Shown here one piece after another: positions 1 to 5,631 of a DNA stretch of 7,017 bases. Within the stretch, counting starts at the first letter, position 1; each line of letters starts with the position of its first letter. The translations under genes and the position numbers were made by a program. Under the pieces are notes generated by a model. The model was not told where the DNA came from. It ran no database searches and was given only the letters and a program-made list of their open reading frames with translations. Origin of the DNA: Desulfobacterales bacterium (GTDB lineage Bacteria; Desulfobacterota; Desulfobacteria; Desulfobacterales; JAFDCJ01); the NCBI GenBank assembly GCA_020345785.1, contig CP070771.1:1222238-1229254 (forward strand), given 5' to 3'.

Positions 1-5
1 TTCGG

Positions 6-196
6 GTTTCAGGTGTCAGGTGTCAGAAACCGGATGTCAAATGATAAAAAAATGGATCGCTGATCACGGATGACACCTTCTAACTTTACAGATCTATTGA
101 CAAAAACAAGTTTGGGATTAGGAATTGCGGTAATTGTGGTTAGTTTAGTGCTTGTATTTTGTGATTTGATATTTTCTAACTGCTGACACCTGACAC
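6..196. repeat. Inverted pair of 7-bp repeat arrays (GTGTCAG family) in the transporter leader
   Basis: Positions 6-26 hold three tandem heptamers, GTTTCAG, GTGTCAG, GTGTCAG. Positions 183-196 hold two copies of the reverse complement, CTGACAC. The arrays face each other and span 191 bp from outer edge to outer edge. A lone related unit, TGACACCTT, lies at 71-79. The stretch between the arrays is AT-rich and non-coding. The same heptamers recur at 5091-5280 in the same relative orientation and at almost the same spacing (190 bp). This suggests a dispersed intergenic repeat family. Its function is unknown, and I recognise no transposase or known element name. Confidence 0.7.
97..124 (+). promoter_or_regulatory. 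Candidate sigma-70 promoter for the ABC transporter operon (weak)
   Basis: A perfect -35 hexamer TTGACA lies at 97-102. The best -10 at acceptable spacing is poor: TAGGAA at 119-124, 16 bp downstream and 3 of 6 consensus matches. Transcription from here would give a leader of roughly 125 nt that includes the right-hand heptamer array. If the operon begins upstream of the window with a binding-protein gene, this site may be internal or irrelevant. Confidence 0.25.
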
Positions 197-256
197 CTTA
201 ATTAATTACAGCATGTTACTCGCTCATACGGAAGAAGGGGTTCATAGGGCAAGCTG

Positions 257-1186
257 ATGGCAAGCTTCGCAAAAATAAAATGGCGGCGTATCCTGTTGGA
301 TAAGGGTACGGGCGCCTTATTTTTGACACCGGCCCTTATCCTTCTTTTGGTGTTGCTGGTGGGGCCTTTCAGTTATATGGTCGGTCTTTCCTTCACCGAT
401 CTGAGCTTTTCCCAACCGGACCGTGACGGAAATTTCGTTGGATTTACCAACTATCGCAAGCTCATGCAGGACGACCCGATCTTTTGGGAAAGCTTTCTGA
501 CCACCATTAAGTTTGTCTTCGCCGCGGTCAGCCTCGAATTCCTGTTCGGTTTATGTCTCGCCCTGCTGCTGTTTCATTTGGTCGGCGGGCAGCGCTTTAT
601 TGTAACTCTCATCCTGATGCCGATGATGCTCGCACCGGTAGCGATCGGGCTGATGTGGAAGCTGCTTTTAAACGGTGAGTTCGGCATGCTCACGTACTAT
701 TTGCGCCAAATTGATCTAATGGCCGCTCAAACGGCACCGCTTTCCAGCTATGACCTGGTGCTTTGGACCATGGTCGGCATTGATGTCTGGGAATGGACGC
801 CTTTCGTTACGCTGGTTATTCTGGCCGGACTCATGAGTCTGCCCAAGGAGCCCTTTGAGGCGGCCATCATGGACGGCGCCAAACCGCTGCGGGTGTTCTG
901 GGATGTAACCCTGACGCTGTTACGCCCAATCATCGCCCTTGTCATGCTGCTGCGGGGCATCGATGCCTTCAAAGAGTTTGACAAGGTTTTTATTCTGACG
1001 GGTGGCGGACCCGGAACGGCGACCGAACTTCTATCCATCTATACCTGGCGCATCAATTTTAGAAATTGGGATTTTGGCTACGGCTCCGTCGTCGCATTCA
1101 TGGTCTATCTGGTGGTACTCATCATGTGCTCTGTTTTCTATAAAGCAATTACGTGGAAGCAAGGGATGGAGGAGATAAGAGCGTGA
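257..1186 (+). CDS. Carbohydrate ABC transporter permease, MalF/UgpA type
   Basis: This 309-residue inner-membrane protein is one half of the translocation pore of a sugar or polyol importer. It starts with a short basic cytoplasmic stretch (KIKWRR) and then a hydrophobic helix at about 18-42. Further hydrophobic segments lie near 82-108, 113-137, 165-192, 222-236 and 274-296, matching the usual six-helix permease. The cytoplasmic EAA loop that docks on the ATPase is clear: E201-A-A, G207, ending at P224. The phrases FVGFTNYRKL (60-69) and LTGGGPGTATE (247-257) are typical of this family. Length is normal. The ATG at 257 is preceded by AGGG at 246-249, a modest ribosome binding site 7 nt away. 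The stop codon overlaps the next gene's GTG. The substrate cannot be read from the sequence. The family call is secure; a gene symbol is not justified. Confidence 0.95.
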   Translation: MASFAKIKWRRILLDKGTGALFLTPALILLLVLLVGPFSYMVGLSFTDLSFSQPDRDGNFVGFTNYRKLMQDDPIFWESFLTTIKFVFAAVSLEFLFGLCLALLLFHLVGGQRFIVTLILMPMMLAPVAIGLMWKLLLNGEFGMLTYYLRQIDLMAAQTAPLSSYDLVLWTMVGIDVWEWTPFVTLVILAGLMSLPKEPFEAAIMDGAKPLRVFWDVTLTLLRPIIALVMLLRGIDAFKEFDKVFILTGGGPGTATELLSIYTWRINFRNWDFGYGSVVAFMVYLVVLIMCSVFYKAITWKQGMEEIRA

Positions 1187-2001
1187 ACAAAGCATGGCGC
1201 AACCTGGGATTCGGGATCATCATGGTCGTGATTATCATCGCCATGACACCATACATCTGGATGTTTCTGACTTCGATTAAAACCCGCGTCGACGCCTTGG
1301 CCTCGATTCCTAAATGGGAGTTTTCACCGACCCTCGAGCACTACCCCAAGGTTTTTTTGGACAAAGGCTATCTGCCGCTTTTGGGCAACAGCATTATCGT
1401 CGCCCTATCCAGCACCTTGCTGTCACTATTGGTCGGTGTGCCGGCATCTTATGTTTTCGCCCGCGACCGGTTTTCCGGCAAGGAAGATCTTTTTTTCTTC
1501 TTTTTAACAACCCGCATGGCACCGGCGATCTCAGTGGTGGTACCGATGTTCATTATATTCGGCAAATTGGGTTTGGTGGACACTTACTACTCCGTCGTCC
1601 TGGCCCACAGCTCTTTTAATATTTCGCTGGTGGTCTGGATGATGAGAGGCTTTTTCGAGGAAATTCCTCCTGAAATCGACGAGGCGGCCCAGATGGATGG
1701 CAATACCAAGGCCGGAACTTTTTTCAGGATCCTGCTGCCCCTGGCTGCCCCCGGCATATCAGCCACTGCGGTATTGTGTTTCATCCTTTCCTGGAACGAA
1801 CTTCTCTATGCAATGATTCTGACGGCTTTCGAATCACGTACCTTAACCGTCGGCATACCCGGTCTCGTGCAGCCCCACGGCACGCTGTGGGGCCAGGTGG
1901 CCTCGGTGGCCGTGGTGGCGACGCTGCCGATCATTATTTTCACATTCCTGGTGCAAAAACACCTGGTGCGCGGAATGACCTTTGGCGCCATAAAAGGATA
2001 G
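1183..2001 (+). CDS. Carbohydrate ABC transporter permease, MalG/UgpE type
   Basis: This second pore subunit has 272 residues when started at GTG 1183. I prefer that start because GGAGGAG at 1168-1174 sits 8 nt upstream and the GTG overlaps the previous stop (GTGA), which implies translational coupling. The longer in-frame option at GTG 1153 adds ten hydrophilic residues that would encode across the ribosome binding site. Hydrophobic helices lie near 9-30, 66-92, 103-127, 134-156, 190-212 and 239-258. The EAA loop is E167-A-A with G173, running to P190. The C-terminus, HLVRGMTFGAIKG, is the conserved MalG-type tail that contacts the nucleotide-binding subunit. It should form a heterodimer with the upstream permease in the inner membrane. 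No truncation is seen. Confidence 0.95.
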   Translation: MNKAWRNLGFGIIMVVIIIAMTPYIWMFLTSIKTRVDALASIPKWEFSPTLEHYPKVFLDKGYLPLLGNSIIVALSSTLLSLLVGVPASYVFARDRFSGKEDLFFFFLTTRMAPAISVVVPMFIIFGKLGLVDTYYSVVLAHSSFNISLVVWMMRGFFEEIPPEIDEAAQMDGNTKAGTFFRILLPLAAPGISATAVLCFILSWNELLYAMILTAFESRTLTVGIPGLVQPHGTLWGQVASVAVVATLPIIIFTFLVQKHLVRGMTFGAIKG

Positions 2002-2020
2002 GTGAATCTAAGGAAACGCT

Positions 2021-3085
2021 ATGAGTGTGGCATTCAAGAACGTTACCAAACGCTTTGCCAATGGAACCTTGGCCTTGGACAAACTGGAATTCGAATTTTC
2101 CAAGGGTGAGTTTATCATTTTCCTCGGCCCTTCGGGCAGCGGCAAAACCACAGCCTGCCGCTGTTTGGCCGGTTTGGAGAAGATTACCTCAGGCCAGGTT
2201 TTAGTGGACGGCAAAGATATCACCCACTTGCCTCCCCGCGAGCGAAATATGAGTATGGTCTTTCAAAACTACGCCTTATACTCACATAAAATTGTTTATG
2301 AAAACATTGCATATCCCTTGCGCATCCGTAAATACCCCGGGAAAAAAATCGATCGGATGGTCAAGGATGTCGCCAAACTGCTGCAAATCGATGATTATTT
2401 GGGACGCAAACCGCGCCAACTTTCCGGCGGTCAGGCGCAGCGGGTGGCAGTCGCCCGCGCGCTGGTTTGGCAGCCGTCGATCTGCCTGATGGATGAGCCC
2501 CTCTCCAATTTGGACGCAATTTTACGCCTCCAAACACGTACCGAGCTCAAACGCCTGCACGAGGAACTCAAATGCACGTTCGTTTTTGTCACCCACGACC
2601 AGGAAGAGGCGATGACGTTGGGAACCCGCATCATCGTGCTCAACGACGGCAGGCTTATTCAGTTCGATACACCCAAAAAGATTTACACTGAACCGGCGAC
2701 CCGCTTTGTGGCAGAATTCATCGGCCGGCCGGCTATGAACACGATTGAGGGTGAAATCAGCAACGGCAAATTCAAGTCCGATCAGCTCGAGTTGCCGATA
2801 GAAGGCCGGGCCGCCGGGAAGGTGGTCCTGGGCATCAGACCTGAACACATTGCCCTGCGACGGGAGCCGCAAAGCGATTATATACCTTTCACGCTCGACG
2901 TAATGGAATTAGTCCAGCCCGATACCCTGCTCTTTGCGAAGAAGCGCAGGGGCGACCCGGTGTCGGTTGTTGTCAGAGTTATGGAGGATTGCTCGGATCT
3001 CAGACCGCGTGATACGATCTATTTGAAATTCCCGCCGGGTAATTTACATTTTTTCGACATCGCCACCGGGGAGAGATTGCCTTGA
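2021..3085 (+). CDS. Carbohydrate ABC transporter ATP-binding protein, MalK/UgpC type
   Basis: This 354-residue cytoplasmic subunit hydrolyses ATP to drive the two permeases. All nucleotide-binding motifs are present: Walker A GPSGSGKTT at 36-44, Q-loop Q82, signature LSGGQ at 134-138, Walker B ending in D158-E159, D-loop SNLD at 162-165 and switch histidine H192 in THDQEEAM. After about residue 236 it continues into the MalK-like regulatory/TOBE region, with GRPAMN at 235-240 and GIRPEHI at 271-277. Length fits MalK-type proteins. The loop after the Q-loop reads QNYALYSHK, with S where the family usually has P. TAAGGA at 2009-2014 lies 6 nt before the ATG, and the gap from the preceding gene is 19 nt, so it is co-transcribed. 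Only one ATPase gene is present, so a homodimer is expected. Confidence 0.96.
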   Translation: MSVAFKNVTKRFANGTLALDKLEFEFSKGEFIIFLGPSGSGKTTACRCLAGLEKITSGQVLVDGKDITHLPPRERNMSMVFQNYALYSHKIVYENIAYPLRIRKYPGKKIDRMVKDVAKLLQIDDYLGRKPRQLSGGQAQRVAVARALVWQPSICLMDEPLSNLDAILRLQTRTELKRLHEELKCTFVFVTHDQEEAMTLGTRIIVLNDGRLIQFDTPKKIYTEPATRFVAEFIGRPAMNTIEGEISNGKFKSDQLELPIEGRAAGKVVLGIRPEHIALRREPQSDYIPFTLDVMELVQPDTLLFAKKRRGDPVSVVVRVMEDCSDLRPRDTIYLKFPPGNLHFFDIATGERLP

Positions 3086-3246
3086 GCTGGTATATTGGTT
3101 TCATACCGATGGTGATAGCGGCGGTTGCCTGGGTCGGATTGGCCCGCGCCAACCGAAAGCTGCGTTGGTTCAGATTGGGCGAGCTCATTTTTTGGGACGC
3201 TATCATCTTGGTAATCATTTACCTCGTCTGGCTGCGCTGGTTTTAA
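3082..3246 (+). CDS. Small two-helix membrane protein at the end of the ABC transporter operon
   Basis: This is a 54-codon ORF read directly from the sequence. It starts at TTG 3082, overlaps the ATPase stop as TTGA and ends at TAA 3244. The ribosome binding site GGGGAGAG (3068-3075) is strong and lies 6 nt before the TTG, which supports real, coupled translation. The product has a hydrophobic stretch at about 2-21 (WYIGFIPMVIAAVAWVGLA), a strongly basic turn at 22-31 with five Arg/Lys, and a second hydrophobic stretch at about 35-54 rich in I, L, V and W. By the positive-inside rule it should be a helical hairpin with both ends outside the cytoplasm. I do not recognise the family. Small integral membrane proteins do occur beside some glycerol/carbohydrate ABC transporters (for example DUF2160), but I claim no homology. 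It may be an accessory transporter subunit. Confidence 0.65.
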   Translation: MSWYIGFIPMVIAAVAWVGLARANRKLRWFRLGELIFWDAIILVIIYLVWLRWF

Positions 3247-3360
3247 CTCCATTCATAAGCCACCGGCTATGCCGTTGCAAATTGAAAAGGTTTTACCGCA
3301 ACAGCGGCAGTATTTTTCGGTGTTCCAAACTTAGACGATGCCGGTGACATATGAATGGAG
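3247..3360. repeat. 114-bp imperfect palindromic element with 21-bp terminal inverted repeats
   Basis: The left arm 3247-3267 (CTCCATTCATA...CACCGGC) and right arm 3340-3360 (GCCGGTG...TATGAATGGAG) are inverted repeats matching at 19 of 21 positions. The left arm begins directly after the TAA of the small membrane ORF. The interior holds a further inverted repeat (3271-3277 with 3302-3308). There is no coding capacity. No clear target-site duplication is visible: the left flank reads TTTAA and the right flank ATAAA. It could be a miniature inverted-repeat element or a large transcription-ending structure between two convergent genes. Confidence 0.75.
3271..3317 (+). terminator. Candidate intrinsic terminator for the ABC transporter operon
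   Basis: GCCGTTG (3271-3277) can pair with CAGCGGC (3302-3308) as a seven-pair stem with one G-U pair. The T-rich tract TATTTTT follows at 3311-3317. The loop is long (24 nt) but contains its own small hairpin, GGT-TTT-ACC at 3289-3297. Position and orientation fit the end of the four-gene operon. The long loop and the surrounding larger palindrome make the call moderate. Confidence 0.4.
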
Positions 3361-3456
3361 ATAAAATAAAGAATTTTGGTTTATTGTTTAAGATCTAAGT
3401 GTGTCTGCAAGTGTAGCAGCCGTTACGCCATTTAGATGAACAGCACAAGATGCACT

Positions 3457-3488
3457 TGAATGATCAGTAGCTCAAATCCAATCATTCA
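3457..3488 (-). terminator. Hairpin across the kinase stop codon (possible 3' end structure)
   Basis: TGAATGAT at 3457-3464 and ATCATTCA at 3481-3488 form a perfect 8-bp inverted repeat with a 16-nt loop. The outer arm includes the TGA stop of the minus-strand kinase. No T-tract follows on the minus strand, so this is not a standard intrinsic terminator. It may instead stabilise the mRNA end or be chance. Confidence 0.25.
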
Positions 3489-4967
3489 TTTACCGAACAT
3501 CGGACCCAGGCTTTTGAATAGACGGCCGTAGTCGATATAGACGGCATCGTATAGGCTGGATTTCGCCGGATCAGGATACATGGTTTTCTTAGCGGCATGC
3601 TGCGCTTCAGTGTCTGCAACAAGCAGGGCGCATGATTCAAGTGATGGCTGAATGTTGGCCGCCACCGCGGCAAGCATGGCTGCCCCTATCGGCGAGGTAT
3701 CCAAATGCGGGGGCACTGCTACCGGCACTCCGCTGATATCTGCCCTGATTTGGGCCCACAATCGACTTTTAGCCCCACCGCCCAGCAACAAAATAGAACG
3801 GACGGGCACTTCCATCGACCTTAAGCGTTCAAGAACATCACGCATCGCAAAGGCACAGCCCTCAAGCACGGCTCTGGCCAAATGGGCTGTGCCGTGGGCC
3901 GGTGTAAGGCCGTAAAAACACCCCCTGGCAGATTCGATCCATTGCGGCGCCATGGCACCTGACAGGGCCGGCAGGAATAGAAGTCCTTCACAGCCTGCCG
4001 GAGCCGCTTCCGCCAGAAGGACCATTTCGTCGACTCCCTTCAGCCGGAAGGTACTTACAAACCATTCCAGCGCTCCACCTGACAGCCAACCCGGATTCTC
4101 GATAAAATACGATCCGCCAAAATAACGGTGCGTTTCCACCAGGCCTTGATGATCGATCTTGGGACTTGCATCCAGGGCGCCTACGACTTCAGCAGTACCC
4201 AGAACACAGGCCATTCGGCCGGGCTCGATAAGTCCTGCACCCAGCGGTGTGGCGTAATCATCACCCGTGCCAACGGCTACCGGAATGCCCTGCGGCAATC
4301 CGCTTAACGCGGCACCTTCAGCGTTTATTTCTCCGGCCTGCTCCCAGGCCTCTTTTATTTCAGGTAGTTGGCGGCGGTCGAGGCCGAATACTTTCAACAA
4401 TCCGGGGTCGTAATCTCCTTTTTCCAAAGAATACAACATGCTGGTAGATGCCAGCGCATGATCGAACACGTGCGATCCGGTCAGGCGAGACACCATATAG
4501 GACACCGGCTGGTGGAAGCAAAGGTTTGTTCGGCTGTCGGGGAGGTTGTTAAGGAACCAGCGGATTTTGGCTGCCATATGGCCCGCGTCCATGGTGATGC
4601 CGGTGATCCGGCGCAGCTTTTTGGCATCAATGCCGTTTAAGGCTTGCAGTTCACTGTCGGCTCTGCGATCCATCCAAATGAGGCAGTTGGATACGGCTCT
4701 GCCGTCAGGACCTACCGGCAGGCAACCGTCAAGCTGACCGGCGATGCCCAGCGCCCGGACTTCAGCAGAAGTAATGCCCGCGTCAGCCAAAGCTGAAGCG
4801 ACAGCAATTCGCAAGCCTTTTTCCCAGAAAGCCGGATCCTGTTCCGCCCATCCGGGTCGGGGGAAGATGGGCCTGTAAGGACAGGCAGCTTCACCCAAAA
4901 TCCTTATGCTTTGATCGACGACAACTGCCTTCAGGCTTTGTGTACCGATATCAACGCCAACGATCAT
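3486..4967 (-). CDS. FGGY-family carbohydrate kinase, xylulokinase-like, substrate uncertain
   Basis: This 493-residue cytoplasmic kinase should transfer phosphate from ATP to a sugar or polyol-derived ketose. The N-terminal phosphate-binding motif is VDIGTQSLK (5-13). GIAGQLDG (74-81) and GTGDDYATPLGAG (233-245) line the sugar site; D236 is the likely catalytic base. ATP-site motifs LGT (256-258) and LLGGGAKSRLW (394-404) are present, and the FGGY signature 2 pattern fits G349 to E369. Length is normal. From family knowledge, bacterial D-xylulokinases usually read GQMHG and GGGDN at these two sugar-site motifs, so the changes to GQLDG and GTGDD argue against a confident xylB name. The start ATG has AAAGGAGG upstream (4980-4987 on the complement), with a rather long 12-nt spacer. 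The gene converges on the transporter operon and plausibly acts on its imported substrate. Confidence 0.93.
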   Translation of the reverse strand: MIVGVDIGTQSLKAVVVDQSIRILGEAACPYRPIFPRPGWAEQDPAFWEKGLRIAVASALADAGITSAEVRALGIAGQLDGCLPVGPDGRAVSNCLIWMDRRADSELQALNGIDAKKLRRITGITMDAGHMAAKIRWFLNNLPDSRTNLCFHQPVSYMVSRLTGSHVFDHALASTSMLYSLEKGDYDPGLLKVFGLDRRQLPEIKEAWEQAGEINAEGAALSGLPQGIPVAVGTGDDYATPLGAGLIEPGRMACVLGTAEVVGALDASPKIDHQGLVETHRYFGGSYFIENPGWLSGGALEWFVSTFRLKGVDEMVLLAEAAPAGCEGLLFLPALSGAMAPQWIESARGCFYGLTPAHGTAHLARAVLEGCAFAMRDVLERLRSMEVPVRSILLLGGGAKSRLWAQIRADISGVPVAVPPHLDTSPIGAAMLAAVAANIQPSLESCALLVADTEAQHAAKKTMYPDPAKSSLYDAVYIDYGRLFKSLGPMFGK

Positions 4968-4994
4968 TGGTTTTTTTAGCCTCCTTTAAGGCAA

Positions 4995-5034
4995 ACTGCT
5001 GGCAGTATTATTGATGAATACTTTAGCCGCTTAA
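4995..5034 (-). promoter_or_regulatory. Candidate kinase promoter with operator-like inverted repeats
   Basis: On the minus strand a -10-like AATAAT (5007-5012, 5 of 6 matches) lies 16 bp from a weak -35, TTAAGC (5029-5034). The -10 falls inside a perfect inverted repeat AGTATT-N7-AATACT (5004-5022). Directly next to it is ACTGC-TG-GCAGT (4995-5006). These would suit a repressor site controlling the kinase, but no regulator gene is in the window and the promoter match is weak. Confidence 0.3.
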
Positions 5035-5085
5035 CATAACGATATCGACAATTTGTTTTCGATTTTATCAAGTGCTAAGAGCTTC

Positions 5086-5287
5086 AAATGGTTTCAGGTT
5101 TCAGGATTTCTGCTGTGAAGCGCAGAACGAGGTAACAGTGAACCGCCGTAGTACGGACCTCCCTGCCCTCTGATTTTGGTCGGCACTCCTCTTCGCAAAT
5201 GCTTCGCCGCGCCAAGCGGAGGCCGACTCTACGTTAGCGAAAGACCAGTGCGCTGACACCTGACACCTGACACCTGAAACCCCATTT
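5086..5287. repeat. About 200-bp element bounded by inverted heptamer arrays
   Basis: The left end 5086-5105 (AAATGG then two GTTTCAG heptamers at 5091-5104) is mirrored by the right end 5266-5287. The reverse complement of the right end differs only by an inserted GG and one base. The right side holds three CTGACAC copies plus a variant CTGAAAC (5253-5280). The interior is GC-rich and full of short stems: TTCTGC/GCAGAA at 5108-5127; GAGGT/ACCTC at 5129-5161 enclosing CCGTA-G-TACGG; and a strong stem GTCGGC-A-CTCC with GGAGGCCGAC at 5179-5227. No ORF in it looks real. It resembles a non-autonomous repeat or a structured RNA module. It shares its boundary heptamers with the leader at 6-196, but I see no interior similarity. 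Confidence 0.65.
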
Positions 5288-5311
5288 AAATAACGGTGCA
5301 CTAAATTTGCC

Positions 5312-5364
5312 GCCCCGCAGGGGCCCACTTCTGCCGAGCGGAATCTCGGTCGAAGCTTTTTTTT
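5312..5364 (+). terminator. Orphan terminator-like double hairpin followed by T8
   Basis: GCCCC-GCA-GGGGC (5312-5324) is followed by CCGAG-N6-CTCGG (5334-5349) and then TTTTTTTT at 5357-5364. Seven nucleotides (TCGAAGC) separate the second stem from the T-run, which is longer than in a classic terminator. No plus-strand gene lies just upstream, so if it works it would end a non-coding transcript or block readthrough toward the HAD gene. Confidence 0.35.
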
Positions 5365-5444
5365 AAACCTTCCCATTAAGGGAAGTCAACCATGAAATTT
5401 TCCGATTAGCATCCGTTTGCTTTAGATTGCAAATTGGAAGAGTG

Positions 5445-5564
5445 ATGACTATGTTTGTCGAATTAGTTAAAAATCCTGGCCCAGCTTTCGGCCCGGAGGG
5501 CCTTCAACCCGGCTTCCTGATCGGAGCGCTTACAGATAGGAGAGAGGGAAGACCAAGCTTTTAA
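5445..5564 (+). CDS. Possible 39-codon small ORF, function unknown
   Basis: An ATG at 5445 (or 5451) opens a frame to TAA at 5562. GGAAG at 5436-5440 is a plausible ribosome binding site, 4 nt from the first ATG and 10 nt from the second, so ATG 5451 (37 residues) may be the better start. The product begins MTMFVELVKNPGPAFGPEG and ends DRREGRPSF. It has no signal peptide or membrane helix, and I do not recognise it. A GC-rich hairpin, GGCCC-GGA-GGGCC (5490-5502), falls inside the frame, which could equally mean this is structured non-coding sequence or the remnant of a gene. Confidence is low. Confidence 0.25.
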   Translation: MTMFVELVKNPGPAFGPEGLQPGFLIGALTDRREGRPSF

Positions 5565-5594
5565 TTTTAGATTAAATCTCGGCAATGATTTTTG

Positions 5595-5624
5595 TTGGAA
5601 ATAAAAAAATTATTCGGATATTAT
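5595..5624 (+). promoter_or_regulatory. Candidate promoter of the HAD hydrolase gene
   Basis: TTGGAA (5595-5600) and TATTAT (5619-5624, 5 of 6 matches) are 18 bp apart. Transcription would begin at about 5631, directly at the ATG at 5632. No Shine-Dalgarno sequence is visible before that ATG, which fits a leaderless message. Just upstream is an AT-rich inverted repeat TTTAAT-N5-ATTAAA at 5560-5576 that could be a regulator site. Confidence 0.4.
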
Positions 5625-5631
5625 CACGATT

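Larger units (their letters stand above)
4968..5631. other. 664-bp intergenic region between kinase and HAD gene
   Basis: This is the divergent spacer between the minus-strand kinase and the plus-strand HAD gene. In order it holds the kinase leader and promoter (to about 5040) and a palindrome CGATATCG at 5040-5047. A roughly 200-bp element bounded by heptamer arrays follows (5086-5287). Next come two short GC-rich hairpins ending in T8 (5312-5364), a CTTCCC-ATTAA-GGGAAG hairpin (5369-5385), a possible 39-codon ORF (5445-5564) and the HAD promoter region. The minus-strand open frame through 5101-5376 looks like chance: its codons are not sugar-family-like and it runs through the repeat arrays. 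Confidence 0.6.

Noticed and set aside
1..200. The repeat arrays as a CRISPR array.
   Set aside because: The units are 7 bp, directly abutting and without unique spacers, so they do not fit a CRISPR repeat-spacer pattern, and no cas gene is present.
1153..1182. Earlier GTG start for the second permease.
   Set aside because: It would translate through the GGAGGAG ribosome binding site and add hydrophilic residues not expected in the family; GTG 1183 has correct spacing and overlaps the preceding stop.
2522..2872. A 116-codon minus-strand open frame inside the ATPase gene.
   Set aside because: It is the antisense shadow of a well-supported ATPase coding sequence; no independent evidence for it.
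5129..5161. The segment GTGAACCGCCGTA...TACGGACC faintly recalls the first strand of a group II intron domain V.
   Set aside because: The matching second strand, domain VI and any reverse transcriptase are absent, and here the segment pairs with itself; the resemblance is from memory only.
5101..5376. A 91-codon open frame on the minus strand in the spacer.
   Set aside because: It runs through the heptamer arrays and several strong stems, has no convincing ribosome binding site and no recognisable domain; it looks like a chance frame in structured repeat DNA.
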